From Prochlorothrix hollandica PCC 9006 = CALU 1027 (GTDB taxonomy: Bacteria > Cyanobacteriota > Cyanobacteriia > Prochlorotrichales > Prochlorotrichaceae), in contig NZ_KB235941.1 in NCBI RefSeq assembly GCF_000332315.1, positions 1,233,609 to 1,281,214 on the forward strand: a stretch of 47,606 nt of DNA. Direction: 5' to 3'. The notes beneath the pieces are model-generated. The model was not told the origin of the DNA and made no database searches. It saw only the letters and a list, made by a program, of their open reading frames with translations. Both the position numbers and the translations under genes were made by a program. Of this stretch, positions 39,696 through 47,606 are shown piece by piece; the first letter of the stretch is position 1; the number at the start of each line of letters is the position of its first letter.

Positions 39696-40316
39696 ATGGC
39701 CAAACTATCCACGGACTTAAATCAGTTTTTTTTTGACCAGGATCGCGGGGAAATGGTCACCTTGGCTGATCTCCTGGAGTTTTCTGGGGAGCGAGCCTTT
39801 GGGGTGTTGTTTGTTTTAACGTCCTTTCCCTCAGCCTTGCCTCTCCCCGCTCCCGGCTACTCCACCCCCTTTGGTCTTCTCATCTTTTTGTTGGCAGGAC
39901 AGATGATTTTGGGCCGGGATACCCCTTGGTTTCCCTCGAAATGGCTGCAATGGTCGGTGCCCCTTGCTATGACCCAAAAGGTTCTGAAGCTGGGCCTGCC
40001 CTGGCTCAGTAAACTGGAAACCATCACCCGCCCTCGCTTTACCTTCCTTTGCACCCATGCCACCGCCAAAGTTGTGATTGGCTGCGCCCTGGCCCTCATG
40101 GGCATCTCCATGATGATTACCATCCCTGGTACCAACACCTTGCCTGCCATGGGGGTTTTTGTCACTGGATTTAGTCTGATTGAAGATGATGGAGCCGTTA
40201 CCCTAGCGGGATTAACCCTCTGTTTAATGGGGTTTATCTTAAGTACAGGAATTATTATTGCCCTAGTCTTTTTTGGCAGTAATTTTGTTGATGTCATTAA
40301 GGGCTGGTTAGGATAA
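39696..40316 (+). CDS. ExoD family membrane protein
   Basis: The 206-aa protein has the ExoD pattern: VTLADLLEFSGERAFGVLFV, TSFPSALPLPAPGYSTPFGL, FLLAGQMILGRDTPWFPSKW and the central LETITRPRF. It ends with hydrophobic helices (ALALMGISMMITIPGTNTLP, GLTLCLMGFILSTGIIIALV). ExoD was named for exopolysaccharide effects in rhizobia; the biochemical role is unknown. Four to five membrane helices are likely. It is a single gene. No good SD precedes it (AATCCCTATGG), but the start fits the family. Confidence 0.88.
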   Translation: MAKLSTDLNQFFFDQDRGEMVTLADLLEFSGERAFGVLFVLTSFPSALPLPAPGYSTPFGLLIFLLAGQMILGRDTPWFPSKWLQWSVPLAMTQKVLKLGLPWLSKLETITRPRFTFLCTHATAKVVIGCALALMGISMMITIPGTNTLPAMGVFVTGFSLIEDDGAVTLAGLTLCLMGFILSTGIIIALVFFGSNFVDVIKGWLG

Positions 40317-40357
40317 GTCTAGGATCTGGTTGACTGGCAGAAGATTCTGCTTTGGGA

Positions 40358-40661
40358 GTCATTATTCAGGAGTCCACAGGAGAATGAGGGTTTCAGGCTC
40401 TAGACAACAGACCTTAGGCGATTGGAGAGGGTCTATTTCACTTGGGGGGGTCACCGATTTTGGTAGGGGCAATCCCCCCGTGGTTGCCCCGGCTGTGGGT
40501 CGCCAAGAGGGTCGGCACGGGGGCGAGAACCCTTTCACCTTGGCAGATTCCTCGATTTTGGTAGGGGCAATCCCCCCGTGGTTGCCCCGGCTTTGAGACG
40601 GTCCTGACCCTCGAACTGAGGGCTGAAACCCTACTAACTTCGTCCGCCCCTGAATAGTTAC
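40358..40661. mobile_element. Family A element, copy A6 (about 304 bp, inverted)
   Basis: It starts GTCATTATTCAGGAGTCC (diverged end) and ends CCCCTGAATAGTTAC. The GTAGGGGCAATCCCCCCGTG block occurs twice. The flanking 9-mers GCTTTGGGA and CCGATCGAG differ, so no target duplication remains. Confidence 0.8.
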
Positions 40662-40779
40662 CCGATCGAGGTTGGTAGCGAACGAGTTTAAAGAGTTTCA
40701 GCTATTTCAGGCTGAAACGATCAATCTTCGTGAAATGCCTGGGACGGTTACAAGTTGGTAGCCCCGGAGGATGATGATT

Positions 40780-41115
40780 ATGGTGATTGAATGGCTGAAA
40801 TTTTGGGTGGAACCCCAGTATCACCAACGCTTTCTGCACTGGGATGCAGCCCTGTGGACAGCGGCCTTGGCCACCTGTCCCGGTTACCACAGCAAAGAGA
40901 TCTGGCAAGACCCCGCCGATCCCTGTAGCTTGATTGTGGTGATTCGGTGGCACGATCGCCAACAGTGGAAGGCGATCGATCCTCAATTTCTGGCTCAGGT
41001 GGAGCAAGCTTTTACGGAGGCCATGGGGAACCACTATCAGTTACAGGAAATGCGGGAGTTTGATCCTGTCCTGGACCCATCACTTAGCTCTGACCCTGCC
41101 CGGTCTAGGGGATAG
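40780..41115 (+). CDS. TIGR03792 family protein (ABM-like ferredoxin fold)
   Basis: The 111-aa product from the ATG at 40780 (nine bases after GGAGG) starts MVIEWLKFWVEPQYHQRFLH. It continues WDAALWTAALATCPGYHSKE, with SLIVVIRWHDRQQWKAID and HYQLQEMREFDPVL. This is the TIGR03792 pattern, a cyanobacterial family with the dimeric alpha/beta barrel fold of antibiotic-biosynthesis-monooxygenase proteins. Function is unknown. Two ATGs at 40771 and 40774 lie too close to the SD. The C terminus after VLDPS is a weakly conserved tail. Confidence 0.82.
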   Translation: MVIEWLKFWVEPQYHQRFLHWDAALWTAALATCPGYHSKEIWQDPADPCSLIVVIRWHDRQQWKAIDPQFLAQVEQAFTEAMGNHYQLQEMREFDPVLDPSLSSDPARSRG

Positions 41116-41240
41116 TCTCTCCGTCCATGGCCAAAATAAAGGTGGCATATTCCTGTTGGAAACTGCTGGGTTGCGATCGACCTTTCACCAGGTTTAGATC
41201 TTCTGTATTGGGGGCTTCTCCATTCTCGGACGGGAGTTCG

Positions 41241-41353
41241 TCAGTCCGAAATGGGTTAGGTGGTGTGCGCCCTCCGGGCGCACGCCACACCAAGGGTTTC
41301 AGCCATCGAGATTATTACAACTGATTTAGGATTACTGATTTAGGATTGCTGTA
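41241..41353. repeat. Family B repeat, copy B10 (diverged ends, small duplication)
   Basis: The left end lacks the canonical TACAGC (GTTCGTCAGTCCGAAATGGG). The right end has an extra copy of GATTTAGGATTACT before GATTTAGGATTGCTGTA. The centre is GTGCGCCCTCCGGGCGCAC. Confidence 0.8.
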
Positions 41354-41515
41354 GCTTTAGCCTTAAGGGATAACCCTCGCCTCCAGGGGAGCAATTCTCT
41401 TGTTAGCGGCCCTTGTTGCGAAAAAATTTAGTGAAAAGCACCACCTCCTCCAAGACTAGGGGTGGAAGAAGCAGTGCCTTGCTAGGGAAATATTATCCTT
41501 TAATCGAGGTGCCCC

Positions 41516-42865
41516 TTAGTTTTGCACCACGCCGGCCTTAGCTGCCCCTTCCACCGGTCTCTCGCTCAGTTGGTTACTGCGGCCCGTGGGCTGAGCTAAC
41601 AGGCTGCTTTCCAGGAACATGACGGCTCGGCTGTAGTGGGGGTCGGCCATGGTGCCAATGGTGGCGGGGTTCTGGGCGAGTTGCTGCTGTTCCCGCCGAC
41701 TCAGGCGCACCTCCACATCGGGGATAACCCCTTTCTTGCTGATGTCAGTGCCGTTGGGGGTGTAGTAGTGGGCAATGGTTACCGCAATGCCAGAGCCATC
41801 GGACAGGGGATGGAGGGACTGAACCAGGGCTTTGCCAAAGGTTTGGGTGCCAATGATGGTGGCGCGGTGGTTATCCTGTAAGGCACCGGCCAGAATCTCA
41901 CTGGAACTGGCGGAGTTATTGTCCACCAACACCACTAGGGGCAAATGGGTTAGGGAGGTGTGGTTCGCTAAGAGTTCTTCATTGTGGCTATCGCGATCGA
42001 CGGTTTTGACGATCGTCCCCGTATCCAACCACATGCGGGCAATGTCAATGCTGGAATAGAGCAGACCACCGGGGTTGCCCCGCAGATCCAGGACAAACGC
42101 ATCCACATTCTCTTGGTTCAAGGTGCGAATGGCATCCCGCATTTCCCGGGCTGCATGGGATGTGAACTGGCTGAGGTGGATGTAGCCAATCTCGTTGCCG
42201 CCTTCTTCCTTGACGCTGTAGTTGACACTGGGCACCTCGATGCGGGCGCGGCGCAGGGTCACATCAAATTGCTTGCCGTCCCGCGATAGGGTCAGGGCCA
42301 CATCGGTTCCCACTTCCCCCCGGATCAGGTTCGCTGCTTGGTTGACCTCCATGCCCAAGGTCTGGGCACCATCAATGGCCAGGACGCGATCGCCGCTCTT
42401 AACCCCTGCCGCCATGGCGGGGGAGTTGGCAATGGGTTCTTCAATCAGTAAGAGACCGGTGACCGCATCGGCCTTCAAGCGGATCCCCACCCCAGAGAGT
42501 TCGCCACTGGTTTGATTGGTTAAAGCCTGGTATTGCTCGGGATCCATAAAGCGGGTATAGGGATCCTCTAACTTAGCAAGGGCTTCGCGCAATGCCCCAT
42601 AGGTGGCTTCTGTGGAACTATAGTCCTTCTCCAGCAGTTCTTCCCGCAGGGCCATCCAGTTGGTTTGATTAAAAGACGGATCCACATAGTCTCGATAGAC
42701 AATCTGCCACGCCTCATCCAGCACCGCCTTAGGGCTATCTTCCCAGGCCGCACGGACGGAGGAACTGAACGCAGGCAAAAAGAGGGAGGCCGAAACGGAA
42801 CTGAGAAATACGCCACCACAGAGAGCAAGGCGGGCAAGGTTCGGGAACTTGGGCGATCTTGTCAT
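41516..42865 (-). CDS. Carboxyl-terminal processing protease (S41 family, Ctp)
   Basis: The 449-aa protein has an N-terminal signal peptide (LALCGGVFLSSVSASLFLPA, cleavage near VRAAW), so it acts in the periplasm or thylakoid lumen. A helical N-terminal region with YTRFMDPEQYQAL leads to a PDZ domain (SGVGIRLKADAVTGLLLIEE; GVKSGDRVLAIDGAQTLG). The S41 catalytic domain has FVLDLRGNPGGLL, VLVDNNSASSSEILAGAL (nucleophile Ser) and IIGTQTFGKALVQSL (general-base Lys). Cyanobacteria carry several paralogues; CtpA matures the D1 protein of photosystem II. Sequence by eye does not decide between CtpA, CtpB and CtpC, so no symbol is given. Confidence 0.93.
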   Translation of the reverse strand: MTRSPKFPNLARLALCGGVFLSSVSASLFLPAFSSSVRAAWEDSPKAVLDEAWQIVYRDYVDPSFNQTNWMALREELLEKDYSSTEATYGALREALAKLEDPYTRFMDPEQYQALTNQTSGELSGVGIRLKADAVTGLLLIEEPIANSPAMAAGVKSGDRVLAIDGAQTLGMEVNQAANLIRGEVGTDVALTLSRDGKQFDVTLRRARIEVPSVNYSVKEEGGNEIGYIHLSQFTSHAAREMRDAIRTLNQENVDAFVLDLRGNPGGLLYSSIDIARMWLDTGTIVKTVDRDSHNEELLANHTSLTHLPLVVLVDNNSASSSEILAGALQDNHRATIIGTQTFGKALVQSLHPLSDGSGIAVTIAHYYTPNGTDISKKGVIPDVEVRLSRREQQQLAQNPATIGTMADPHYSRAVMFLESSLLAQPTGRSNQLSERPVEGAAKAGVVQN

Positions 42866-43122
42866 GGGCGATTGGTGTCAGCGGGGTGACTAGTGGGGAA
42901 GGGAGGTTAACGCAGGAGAACAGACTAGGGGAGCAGGGTCAGAGGCAAGACGGGGAAACCGTGGGTCAGTGGGTCAATTTTATGGATCCATTCTTATGAA
43001 TCAAGCCCATGAATTAACCGCCGTCGGATCGGGTTAAACCCTCTCCCAACCTTAGCCTGGGCTGTCATCACAGTATGGGTGATGGGCTGCAACCTGGGGG
43101 GGGAGCACTATGCCAGTTGCGT
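42866..43122. other. Spacer upstream of the Ctp gene
   Basis: This is GC-rich DNA giving way to CCATTCTTATGAATCAAGCC (about 42986-43005), which may hold the Ctp promoter. No ORF is supported. Confidence 0.4.
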
Positions 43123-43196
43123 CAGTGTCCAGCAGAGTCGGTGTTTAGGAGAGCCAGTGTCCAGCAGAGCCAGTGTCCAGCAGAGCCAGTGTCCAG
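43123..43196. repeat. 16-bp tandem repeat (about 4.5 copies)
   Basis: The unit CAGTGTCCAGCAGAGC starts at 43123, 43139 (diverged), 43155, 43171 and 43187 (partial). The rest of the spacer to B11 (43197-43321) shows nothing further. Confidence 0.85.
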
Positions 43197-43321
43197 ACCA
43201 TTGAGCGGTACTGATCTGTTTTCTCCGTTATAGACTTTTGTTCTGTACCCGTTTTATTGATCCCAGTTTCAAGGGCTAGGGCAGACTGATGAGAGGGCAG
43301 CTTACCTGATTTCCCTGGAAA

Positions 43322-43425
43322 TACAGCAGTCCTAAATGGGTCGTGTGGTGTGCCCCCGGAGGGGGCACACCACACCAAGGGTTTCAGCCATCGAGATGCC
43401 TACAACTGAATTTAGGGTTGCTGTA
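43322..43425. repeat. Family B repeat, copy B11
   Basis: It runs from TACAGCAGTCCTAAATGGG to GAATTTAGGGTTGCTGTA (one extra A) with the perfect GTGTGCCCCC/GGGGGCACAC centre. No target duplication is visible. Confidence 0.87.
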
Positions 43426-43558
43426 ATCCTTAAGATAAACCTTAAACTGAGAAAAACTAAGAAAAATTGGACAATCACCCTAGGATACAACGGCTTTGGC
43501 AGGCTAAACCGAGCTTATCTAATTGTGCCATAGGCTCATAAAATCTGGGGACTTTTTC

Positions 43559-43578
43559 GGGAGTTCTTCAGAACTCCC
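43559..43578 (-). terminator. Hairpin after the ureohydrolase gene
   Basis: The stem GGGAGTTCT/AGAACTCCC with a 2-nt loop lies 11 bp after the stop. There is no clear T-run on the minus strand, so it may be a weak terminator or mRNA stabiliser. Confidence 0.45.
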
Positions 43579-43588
43579 CAGGGTTACC

Positions 43589-44677
43589 TCACCGAGGGGC
43601 TGGCGATCGGGAAGCCAGCAACGCTAGTTGGTATAAGACCCGTGCCCCCACATTGCCATCCCAGGGTGCATTGCCCACTTCGCAGAGATCAAAACCGATG
43701 ATCTGGCGATCGCTGTCCCCCAGAACTTGCAGCAAAAACAGGGTCTGATCCCAACTTAATCCCCCCGGCACCGGCGTTCCTGTTTCCGGGCAAAGCTGGG
43801 GATCCAGGCCATCAATGTCAAAACTGATGTAAACCTGGGGGGGCAGGTCGGCAATGATGCGCTGACAGAGGGTCTCCCAGGTGTGCCCCTGGTAGAGAGC
43901 TTGTTTGAGGCGGCGATCGTAGTGGGTCACAATGCGCTGGGGCTGGGCGGCAATGGTGTCGGCTTCCGCCTGACAGAGATCCCGGATGCCCACCTGCACC
44001 AGTTTGGAGATGGGGGGGAGTTGTAGGGCATTGTCCATGATCGAGGCATGGGAAAAGGTGAAGCCCTCATAGCAGTGGCGTAAGTCGGCATGGGCATCGA
44101 TGTGCAAAATGCCAAAGTCCGGGTAGCGATCGGCCAGCGCCTGCAAGTAGCCCAGGGGGACGCTGTGATCCCCCCCTAAAATACCGACGGTTTTGCCGCG
44201 ATCGAGGGCATCGGTACAAAACCCATAAACCCACTGGTTAAGGTGGGCGCAGCTTTCGTTGATAGTAGCCAAATCCCCCAGTAAGTCGGGGCTATGGGCC
44301 AAGGAGTGACCCTGCTCCAAGTGCTGAATGATGCCATCCGCCAGGGTCCGTAACTGCCGATTGCGATCGAGCCAGGACTGACTAATGGGGGGCATAAAAA
44401 TACCGCGCCGCCAGCCTTGGGGATCGGTCAAATCAAAAAAGTCCAGTTGGGGGGAAGCCTCCAGCACGGCCTGGGGTCCGGCGGCAGTGCCCGGTCGGTA
44501 GGAGGTGGTGACATCCCAGGGGACGGGCAGGATCCAGGTTTGGGCCGAGTCTTCGGTGAAGGGGAACCCAAACAGGTTGCCATTGTCTAAGCCCACCCCA
44601 TTGGGATCATAGGTGCTTAGGCGATCGTCGGTGTTTGGGCGATCGTCAGAACTCAGCGCATTAGAACTACTCACCAT
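43589..44677 (-). CDS. Ureohydrolase (agmatinase/arginase family)
   Basis: The 362-aa protein has all the binuclear metal motifs: VGILGGDHSVPLGY (His), FGILHIDAHADLRHCYEG (Asp, His, Asp) and YISFDIDGLDPQLCPETG (two Asp). YRPGTAAGPQAVLEAS near the N terminus is typical of agmatinase-like members. The family hydrolyses guanidino compounds (agmatine, arginine, guanidinobutyrate, or guanidine in the cyanobacterial GdmH type). A 30-residue N-terminal extension with short repeats (DDRPNTDDRLSTYD) is unusual for a classic SpeB. No linked polyamine, nickel or guanidine genes or riboswitch are seen to decide the substrate. Confidence 0.88.
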   Translation of the reverse strand: MVSSSNALSSDDRPNTDDRLSTYDPNGVGLDNGNLFGFPFTEDSAQTWILPVPWDVTTSYRPGTAAGPQAVLEASPQLDFFDLTDPQGWRRGIFMPPISQSWLDRNRQLRTLADGIIQHLEQGHSLAHSPDLLGDLATINESCAHLNQWVYGFCTDALDRGKTVGILGGDHSVPLGYLQALADRYPDFGILHIDAHADLRHCYEGFTFSHASIMDNALQLPPISKLVQVGIRDLCQAEADTIAAQPQRIVTHYDRRLKQALYQGHTWETLCQRIIADLPPQVYISFDIDGLDPQLCPETGTPVPGGLSWDQTLFLLQVLGDSDRQIIGFDLCEVGNAPWDGNVGARVLYQLALLASRSPAPR

Positions 44678-44797
44678 TTAGAACTACTCCCAATAACAAG
44701 GGTCCCTAGGGCATCAACAACAGGACATTACAGGGCTTTTCAGCCTCGTTGCTTTTCAGCCTCGTTTTCCCATGACAGCAATCCATCGATCAAAATC

Positions 44798-44900
44798 TAC
44801 AGCAACCCTAAATCAGTTGTAAGGATCTCGATGGCTGAAACCCTTGGTGTGGTGTGCGCCCTCCGGGCGCACACCACTCGACCCATTTAGGACTGCTGTA
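44798..44900. repeat. Family B repeat, copy B12
   Basis: It runs from TACAGCAACCCTAAATCAGT to ATTTAGGACTGCTGTA with the centre GTGCGCCCTCCGGGCGCAC. No target duplication is visible. It lies between the divergent ureohydrolase and ndhD genes. Confidence 0.87.
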
Positions 44901-45060
44901 TCGACAGGAACGAATTTAAGATTAGCTTAAAGAATATTGCGGTTCTTTAATAAAATGAAGGCTGGAACCGTGGCAATCCGGCCTTCAGTCCCTAGCTTTT
45001 GGGGGTTGTCTAGGGGGATCCAGGGTTGTTTGGGCCTGTTGTGACAAGGAAGGAGTCGGA
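44901..45060 (+). promoter_or_regulatory. Leader of ndhD with strong ribosome binding site
   Basis: An AT-rich stretch (AAGATTAGCTTAAAGAATATTGC; TTTAATAAAATGAAG) follows B12 and likely holds the promoter. AAGGAAGGAG at 45046-45055 is a strong SD at correct spacing to the ATG at 45061. Confidence 0.5.
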
Positions 45061-46674
45061 ATGCTAAGCGCACTTATCTGGATACCCGTTGGCGCAGCGA
45101 TCGTCATTGGATTGCTACCCAACACCACCAGCGCTGGATTGATCCGATCGGGGGCAGGCTTTGTGTCCATGGCCACCTTAGCCGTTGCTATCCTCCTCCT
45201 GTTCCAGTTCAACCCCCAGGATCCTGGGTTCCAATTTCAGGAAAACCTGTCCTGGTTGGAAGCCCTGGGGTTACGGTATTCCCTGGGGGTTGATGGCATT
45301 GCCCTGCCCTTGGTGATGCTCAATGTTTTTCTGATTGCCCTGGTGATCTATTGCACTAGTGCCACGGTGCAGCGACCCAAACTCTATTACAGCCTCTTGC
45401 TCCTGATCAGTGGCGGGGTGACGGGAGCCTTTTTAGCCCAGGACTTCATTCTCTTTTTCCTGTTCTATGAGGTGGAACTGGTCCCCCTTTATTTACTGAT
45501 TGCCATTTGGGGGGGGCTGCGGCGGGGCTATGCAGCCACCAAGTTTTTGATTTATACCGCCCTGTCGGGGGTGTTGTTATTGCTGGCCTTTTTAGGACTT
45601 AATGCCCTCACCTCCGCCACGTCCTTTGCCTATGATCCCGCCCTGTCCCAACTCTTGCCCCTTGGTCCCCAGGTGATTCTGCTGTTGCTGGTGATCGCAG
45701 CCTTTGCCATTAAAGTACCCCTCTTTCCCTTCCACACCTGGCTTCCCGATGCCCACGTCGAAGCGTCCACCCCTGTCTCGATGCTCCTGGCGGGGGTTTT
45801 GCTGAAACTGGGCACCTATGGGCTGCTGCGGTTTGGGGTGGTGCTGTTTCCCGATGGATGGCATCTGCTAGGTCCGGGTCTGGCCATTTGGGCGGTGGTC
45901 AGTACCCTCTATGGATCCTTGAATGCCATTGTCCAAAAGGATATGAAAAAAATGGTGGCCTACAGTTCCATTGGCCACATGGGTTATATTCTCCTGGCTT
46001 TAGCCGCTGCTACTCCCATTAGCTTGATGGGGGCGGTGATGCAGATGATCAGCCATGGACTCATTTCAGCGCTGTTGTTCCTGTTGGTGGGCTTTGTTTA
46101 TAGCCGCACGGGGACGCGGGATCTCTCGGTTCTACGGGGTTTGCTCAACCCAGAACGGGGCTTGCCTTTGGTGGGTTCCTTGATGATTGTGGGAGCGATG
46201 GCCAGCAGCGGCCTGCCGGGGTTGATGGGGTTTGTGGCTGAATTTATGATTTTCAGGGGCAGTTTTCCGGTCTTCCCCGTGGCAACGCTCCTCTGTCTCA
46301 TTGGCACTGGCTTAACGTCGGTCTATTTCCTGTTGTTGATTAACCGGGCTTTCTTTGGTCGCCTCACCGAGCAGTTTGCCCAGTTGCCCCGTGTGGAGTT
46401 GGTGGAGCATCTTCCCGGCTTGGTGTTGTCCCTGCTGATTGTGGTGTTTGGGATCCAACCCCAATGGTTGGTGAACTGGAGCGCGGCTTCAACCCTGAGC
46501 CTCAGCGCCTCGGTGGCGAGAACGTCAGGGGTAAATCCAGCACCAGAGTCGGCATCCCCGGCGGCGATCGCGTCCCTCTCTCTCCCGTCTGGGTTGGATT
46601 CTGCTGTTGCACTAATCTCATCGTCTACGGTTTCTACGGCGATCGGGGCTAACCCCAACGTCCCTGGCTCCTAA
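45061..46674 (+). CDS. ndhD: NAD(P)H-quinone oxidoreductase subunit 4 (NdhD)
   Basis: The 537-aa protein has about 14 membrane helices and the NdhD/NuoM proton-channel residues. These are the Glu in FLFYEVELVPLYLLIAIWG, the Lys in AFAIKVPLFPFHTWLPDAHV, and VAYSSIGHMGYILLAL with MQMISHGLISALLFLLVGFV. It is an antiporter-like proton-pumping subunit of thylakoid NDH-1. Cyanobacteria have several NdhD paralogues (D1/D2 respiratory, D3/D4 for CO2 uptake, others). The start MLSALIWIPVGAAIVIGLLP looks closer to the D3/D4-like group than to D1, but this is a memory-based impression. There is no ndhF neighbour. About 50 low-complexity Ser/Ala residues extend the C terminus beyond the family end, and are coded partly by HIP1-containing DNA. 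Confidence 0.93.
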   Translation: MLSALIWIPVGAAIVIGLLPNTTSAGLIRSGAGFVSMATLAVAILLLFQFNPQDPGFQFQENLSWLEALGLRYSLGVDGIALPLVMLNVFLIALVIYCTSATVQRPKLYYSLLLLISGGVTGAFLAQDFILFFLFYEVELVPLYLLIAIWGGLRRGYAATKFLIYTALSGVLLLLAFLGLNALTSATSFAYDPALSQLLPLGPQVILLLLVIAAFAIKVPLFPFHTWLPDAHVEASTPVSMLLAGVLLKLGTYGLLRFGVVLFPDGWHLLGPGLAIWAVVSTLYGSLNAIVQKDMKKMVAYSSIGHMGYILLALAAATPISLMGAVMQMISHGLISALLFLLVGFVYSRTGTRDLSVLRGLLNPERGLPLVGSLMIVGAMASSGLPGLMGFVAEFMIFRGSFPVFPVATLLCLIGTGLTSVYFLLLINRAFFGRLTEQFAQLPRVELVEHLPGLVLSLLIVVFGIQPQWLVNWSAASTLSLSASVARTSGVNPAPESASPAAIASLSLPSGLDSAVALISSSTVSTAIGANPNVPGS

Positions 46675-46691
46675 ACCCCTTCAGTCCAACT

Positions 46692-47393
46692 ATGAAGCTG
46701 AGTATTATTGTCCCTTGCTTTAATGAAGTGCAGACCATTGCACAAGTCATCAAAGCCATTAAACAATCTCCAGTCGAGCATCAGGAGATTATCATCGTCG
46801 ATGACTATTCCAGCGATGGCACGCGGGAGCTATTGCGATCGGGATTGGCGGATGAAGTGGATCAGGTGATTTATCACTCCAAAAATATGGGTAAAGGGGC
46901 AGCTTTGCGCACAGGGTTTGGGGTTGCCCAGGGTGATATTGTCATTGTCCAAGATGCCGATCTGGAATACGATCCCCAGGATTATTTGGCCATGATTCAG
47001 CCCATTTTAGATGGCAAGGCAGATGTGGTTTTTGGTTCCCGTTTTGCAGGTAGCAAGCCCCATCGGGTGGTTTATTACTGGCACATGGTCGGGAACCAGT
47101 TTTTAACAACCCTATCTAATATGCTCACCAATATTAATTTAACGGATATGGAAACCTGCTATAAAGCCTTTCGGCGGGAGGTAATTCAATCCATTAAAAT
47201 CCAAGAAAATCGCTTTGGGTTTGAACCGGAGATTACGGCTAAGGTCTCTAAGATGAACTGCCGTATTTATGAGGTGGGCATTTCCTATTATGGTCGTACC
47301 TATGAGGAGGGCAAGAAAATTGGCTGGCGTGATGGGTTTCAGGCGATTTTCTGTATTTTGAAATATAATCTCTGGGCTGAGCATCGGAAGTAA
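46692..47393 (+). CDS. Family 2 glycosyltransferase (polyprenyl-phosphate sugar transferase-like)
   Basis: The 233-aa protein starts MKLSIIVPCFNEVQTIAQVI and shows the GT2 donor-binding motifs IIIVDDYSSDGTREL and VIVQDADLEYDPQDYLAM (DxD-like DAD). It also has DVVFGSRFAGSKPHRVVYYW, DMETCYKAFRRE and FGFEPEITAKVSK. This pattern is that of DPM1/GtrB-like enzymes that transfer sugar from a nucleotide donor to polyprenyl phosphate, but the C-terminal membrane helices of GtrB are absent, as in soluble DPM1 types. It follows ndhD by 17 bp on the same strand and may be co-transcribed, though no functional link is obvious. Confidence 0.92.
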   Translation: MKLSIIVPCFNEVQTIAQVIKAIKQSPVEHQEIIIVDDYSSDGTRELLRSGLADEVDQVIYHSKNMGKGAALRTGFGVAQGDIVIVQDADLEYDPQDYLAMIQPILDGKADVVFGSRFAGSKPHRVVYYWHMVGNQFLTTLSNMLTNINLTDMETCYKAFRREVIQSIKIQENRFGFEPEITAKVSKMNCRIYEVGISYYGRTYEEGKKIGWRDGFQAIFCILKYNLWAEHRK

Positions 47394-47437
47394 CTGGAGT
47401 TCGGTACCAACCAGAGGCGGAGAAAGGCAGATCTTAT

Positions 47438-47606
47438 GTAATTATTCAGGGGGTCACGGGAGAATGAGGGTTTCAGGCTTCAGAAAACAGACCTGAGGCG
47501 ATGGGAGAGGGTCTATTTCACCTTGGCAGATTCCCCGATTTTGGTAGGGGCAATCCCCCCGTGGTTGCCCCGGTTGGGGGTCGCCAAGAGGGTCGGCACG
47601 GGGGCG
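47438..47606. mobile_element. Family A element, copy A7 (runs off right edge)
   Basis: It starts GTAATTATTCAGGGGGTCAC in the A4/A6 orientation and continues through GTAGGGGCAATCCCCCCGTG to the end of the window. The second end and any target duplication (left 9-mer GATCTTAT plus neighbour) cannot be checked. Confidence 0.8.

Overview
The window looks like chromosomal DNA of a cyanobacterium. HIP1-type GCGATCGC octamers are very frequent. The gene set is also typically cyanobacterial: CP12, NdhD, a CpcS/CpeS-type bilin lyase, CofG, a carotenoid oxygenase, DUF3177, DUF1499, TIGR03792, ExoD and a Ctp protease. A gas-vesicle gene (gvpF) suggests a planktonic organism. Prochlorothrix or a relative is a guess that I could not test.

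Layout: (1-1.6 kb) the end of an ISL3-family insertion sequence cuts off a conserved hypothetical gene, followed by a secreted proline-rich protein. (1.9-8.6 kb) carotenoid oxygenase, tRNA-Ala(CGC), a 988-aa acidic repeat-rich protein, a DUF1499 protein and GvpF. (8.9-16.1 kb) the most unusual stretch: a ParB-like protein, a fusion of an HsdR-N-type nuclease domain to a ParA ATPase, and a 1503-aa protein with five TIR domains ahead of a membrane-anchored CHASE2 sensor, all on the minus strand. (17-21.6 kb) a 93-aa conserved protein, an FAD oxidoreductase, the SRP RNA, and a TnpB-only IS605-group element with a divergent ribbon-helix-helix gene. (21.6-32.8 kb) a large DUF1574/SGNH-like membrane protein, cofG, ruvA, an ABC exporter, a duplicated PepSY-like membrane protein and a PlsC-like acyltransferase. 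(33.5-47.4 kb) MFS transporter, bilin lyase, DUF3177, CP12, FIST, ExoD, TIGR03792, Ctp protease, ureohydrolase, ndhD and a family 2 glycosyltransferase.

Intergenic DNA is crowded with short non-autonomous mobile repeats. Family A has about 7 copies of 240-375 bp with ends GTAAYTATTCAGGGGG. Family B has 12 copies of about 103 bp with ends TACAGCARYCCTAAAT and a palindromic centre. Family C has two copies. Families A and B show exact 9-bp target duplications (A1, A2, B7), and C shows likely ones. Some copies are nested (A2 in repeat E, C1 in B1) and some alter gene ends (A1 and B8 supply stop codons). Many 11-16 bp tandem arrays are also present, both intergenic and in-frame within genes. No transposase for A, B or C lies in the window.

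The best candidate for an undescribed system is the ParB-like / nuclease-ParA pair next to the five-TIR CHASE2 protein. The domains suggest partition-like DNA surveillance and NAD-type immune signalling. That is inference from domains and position only.
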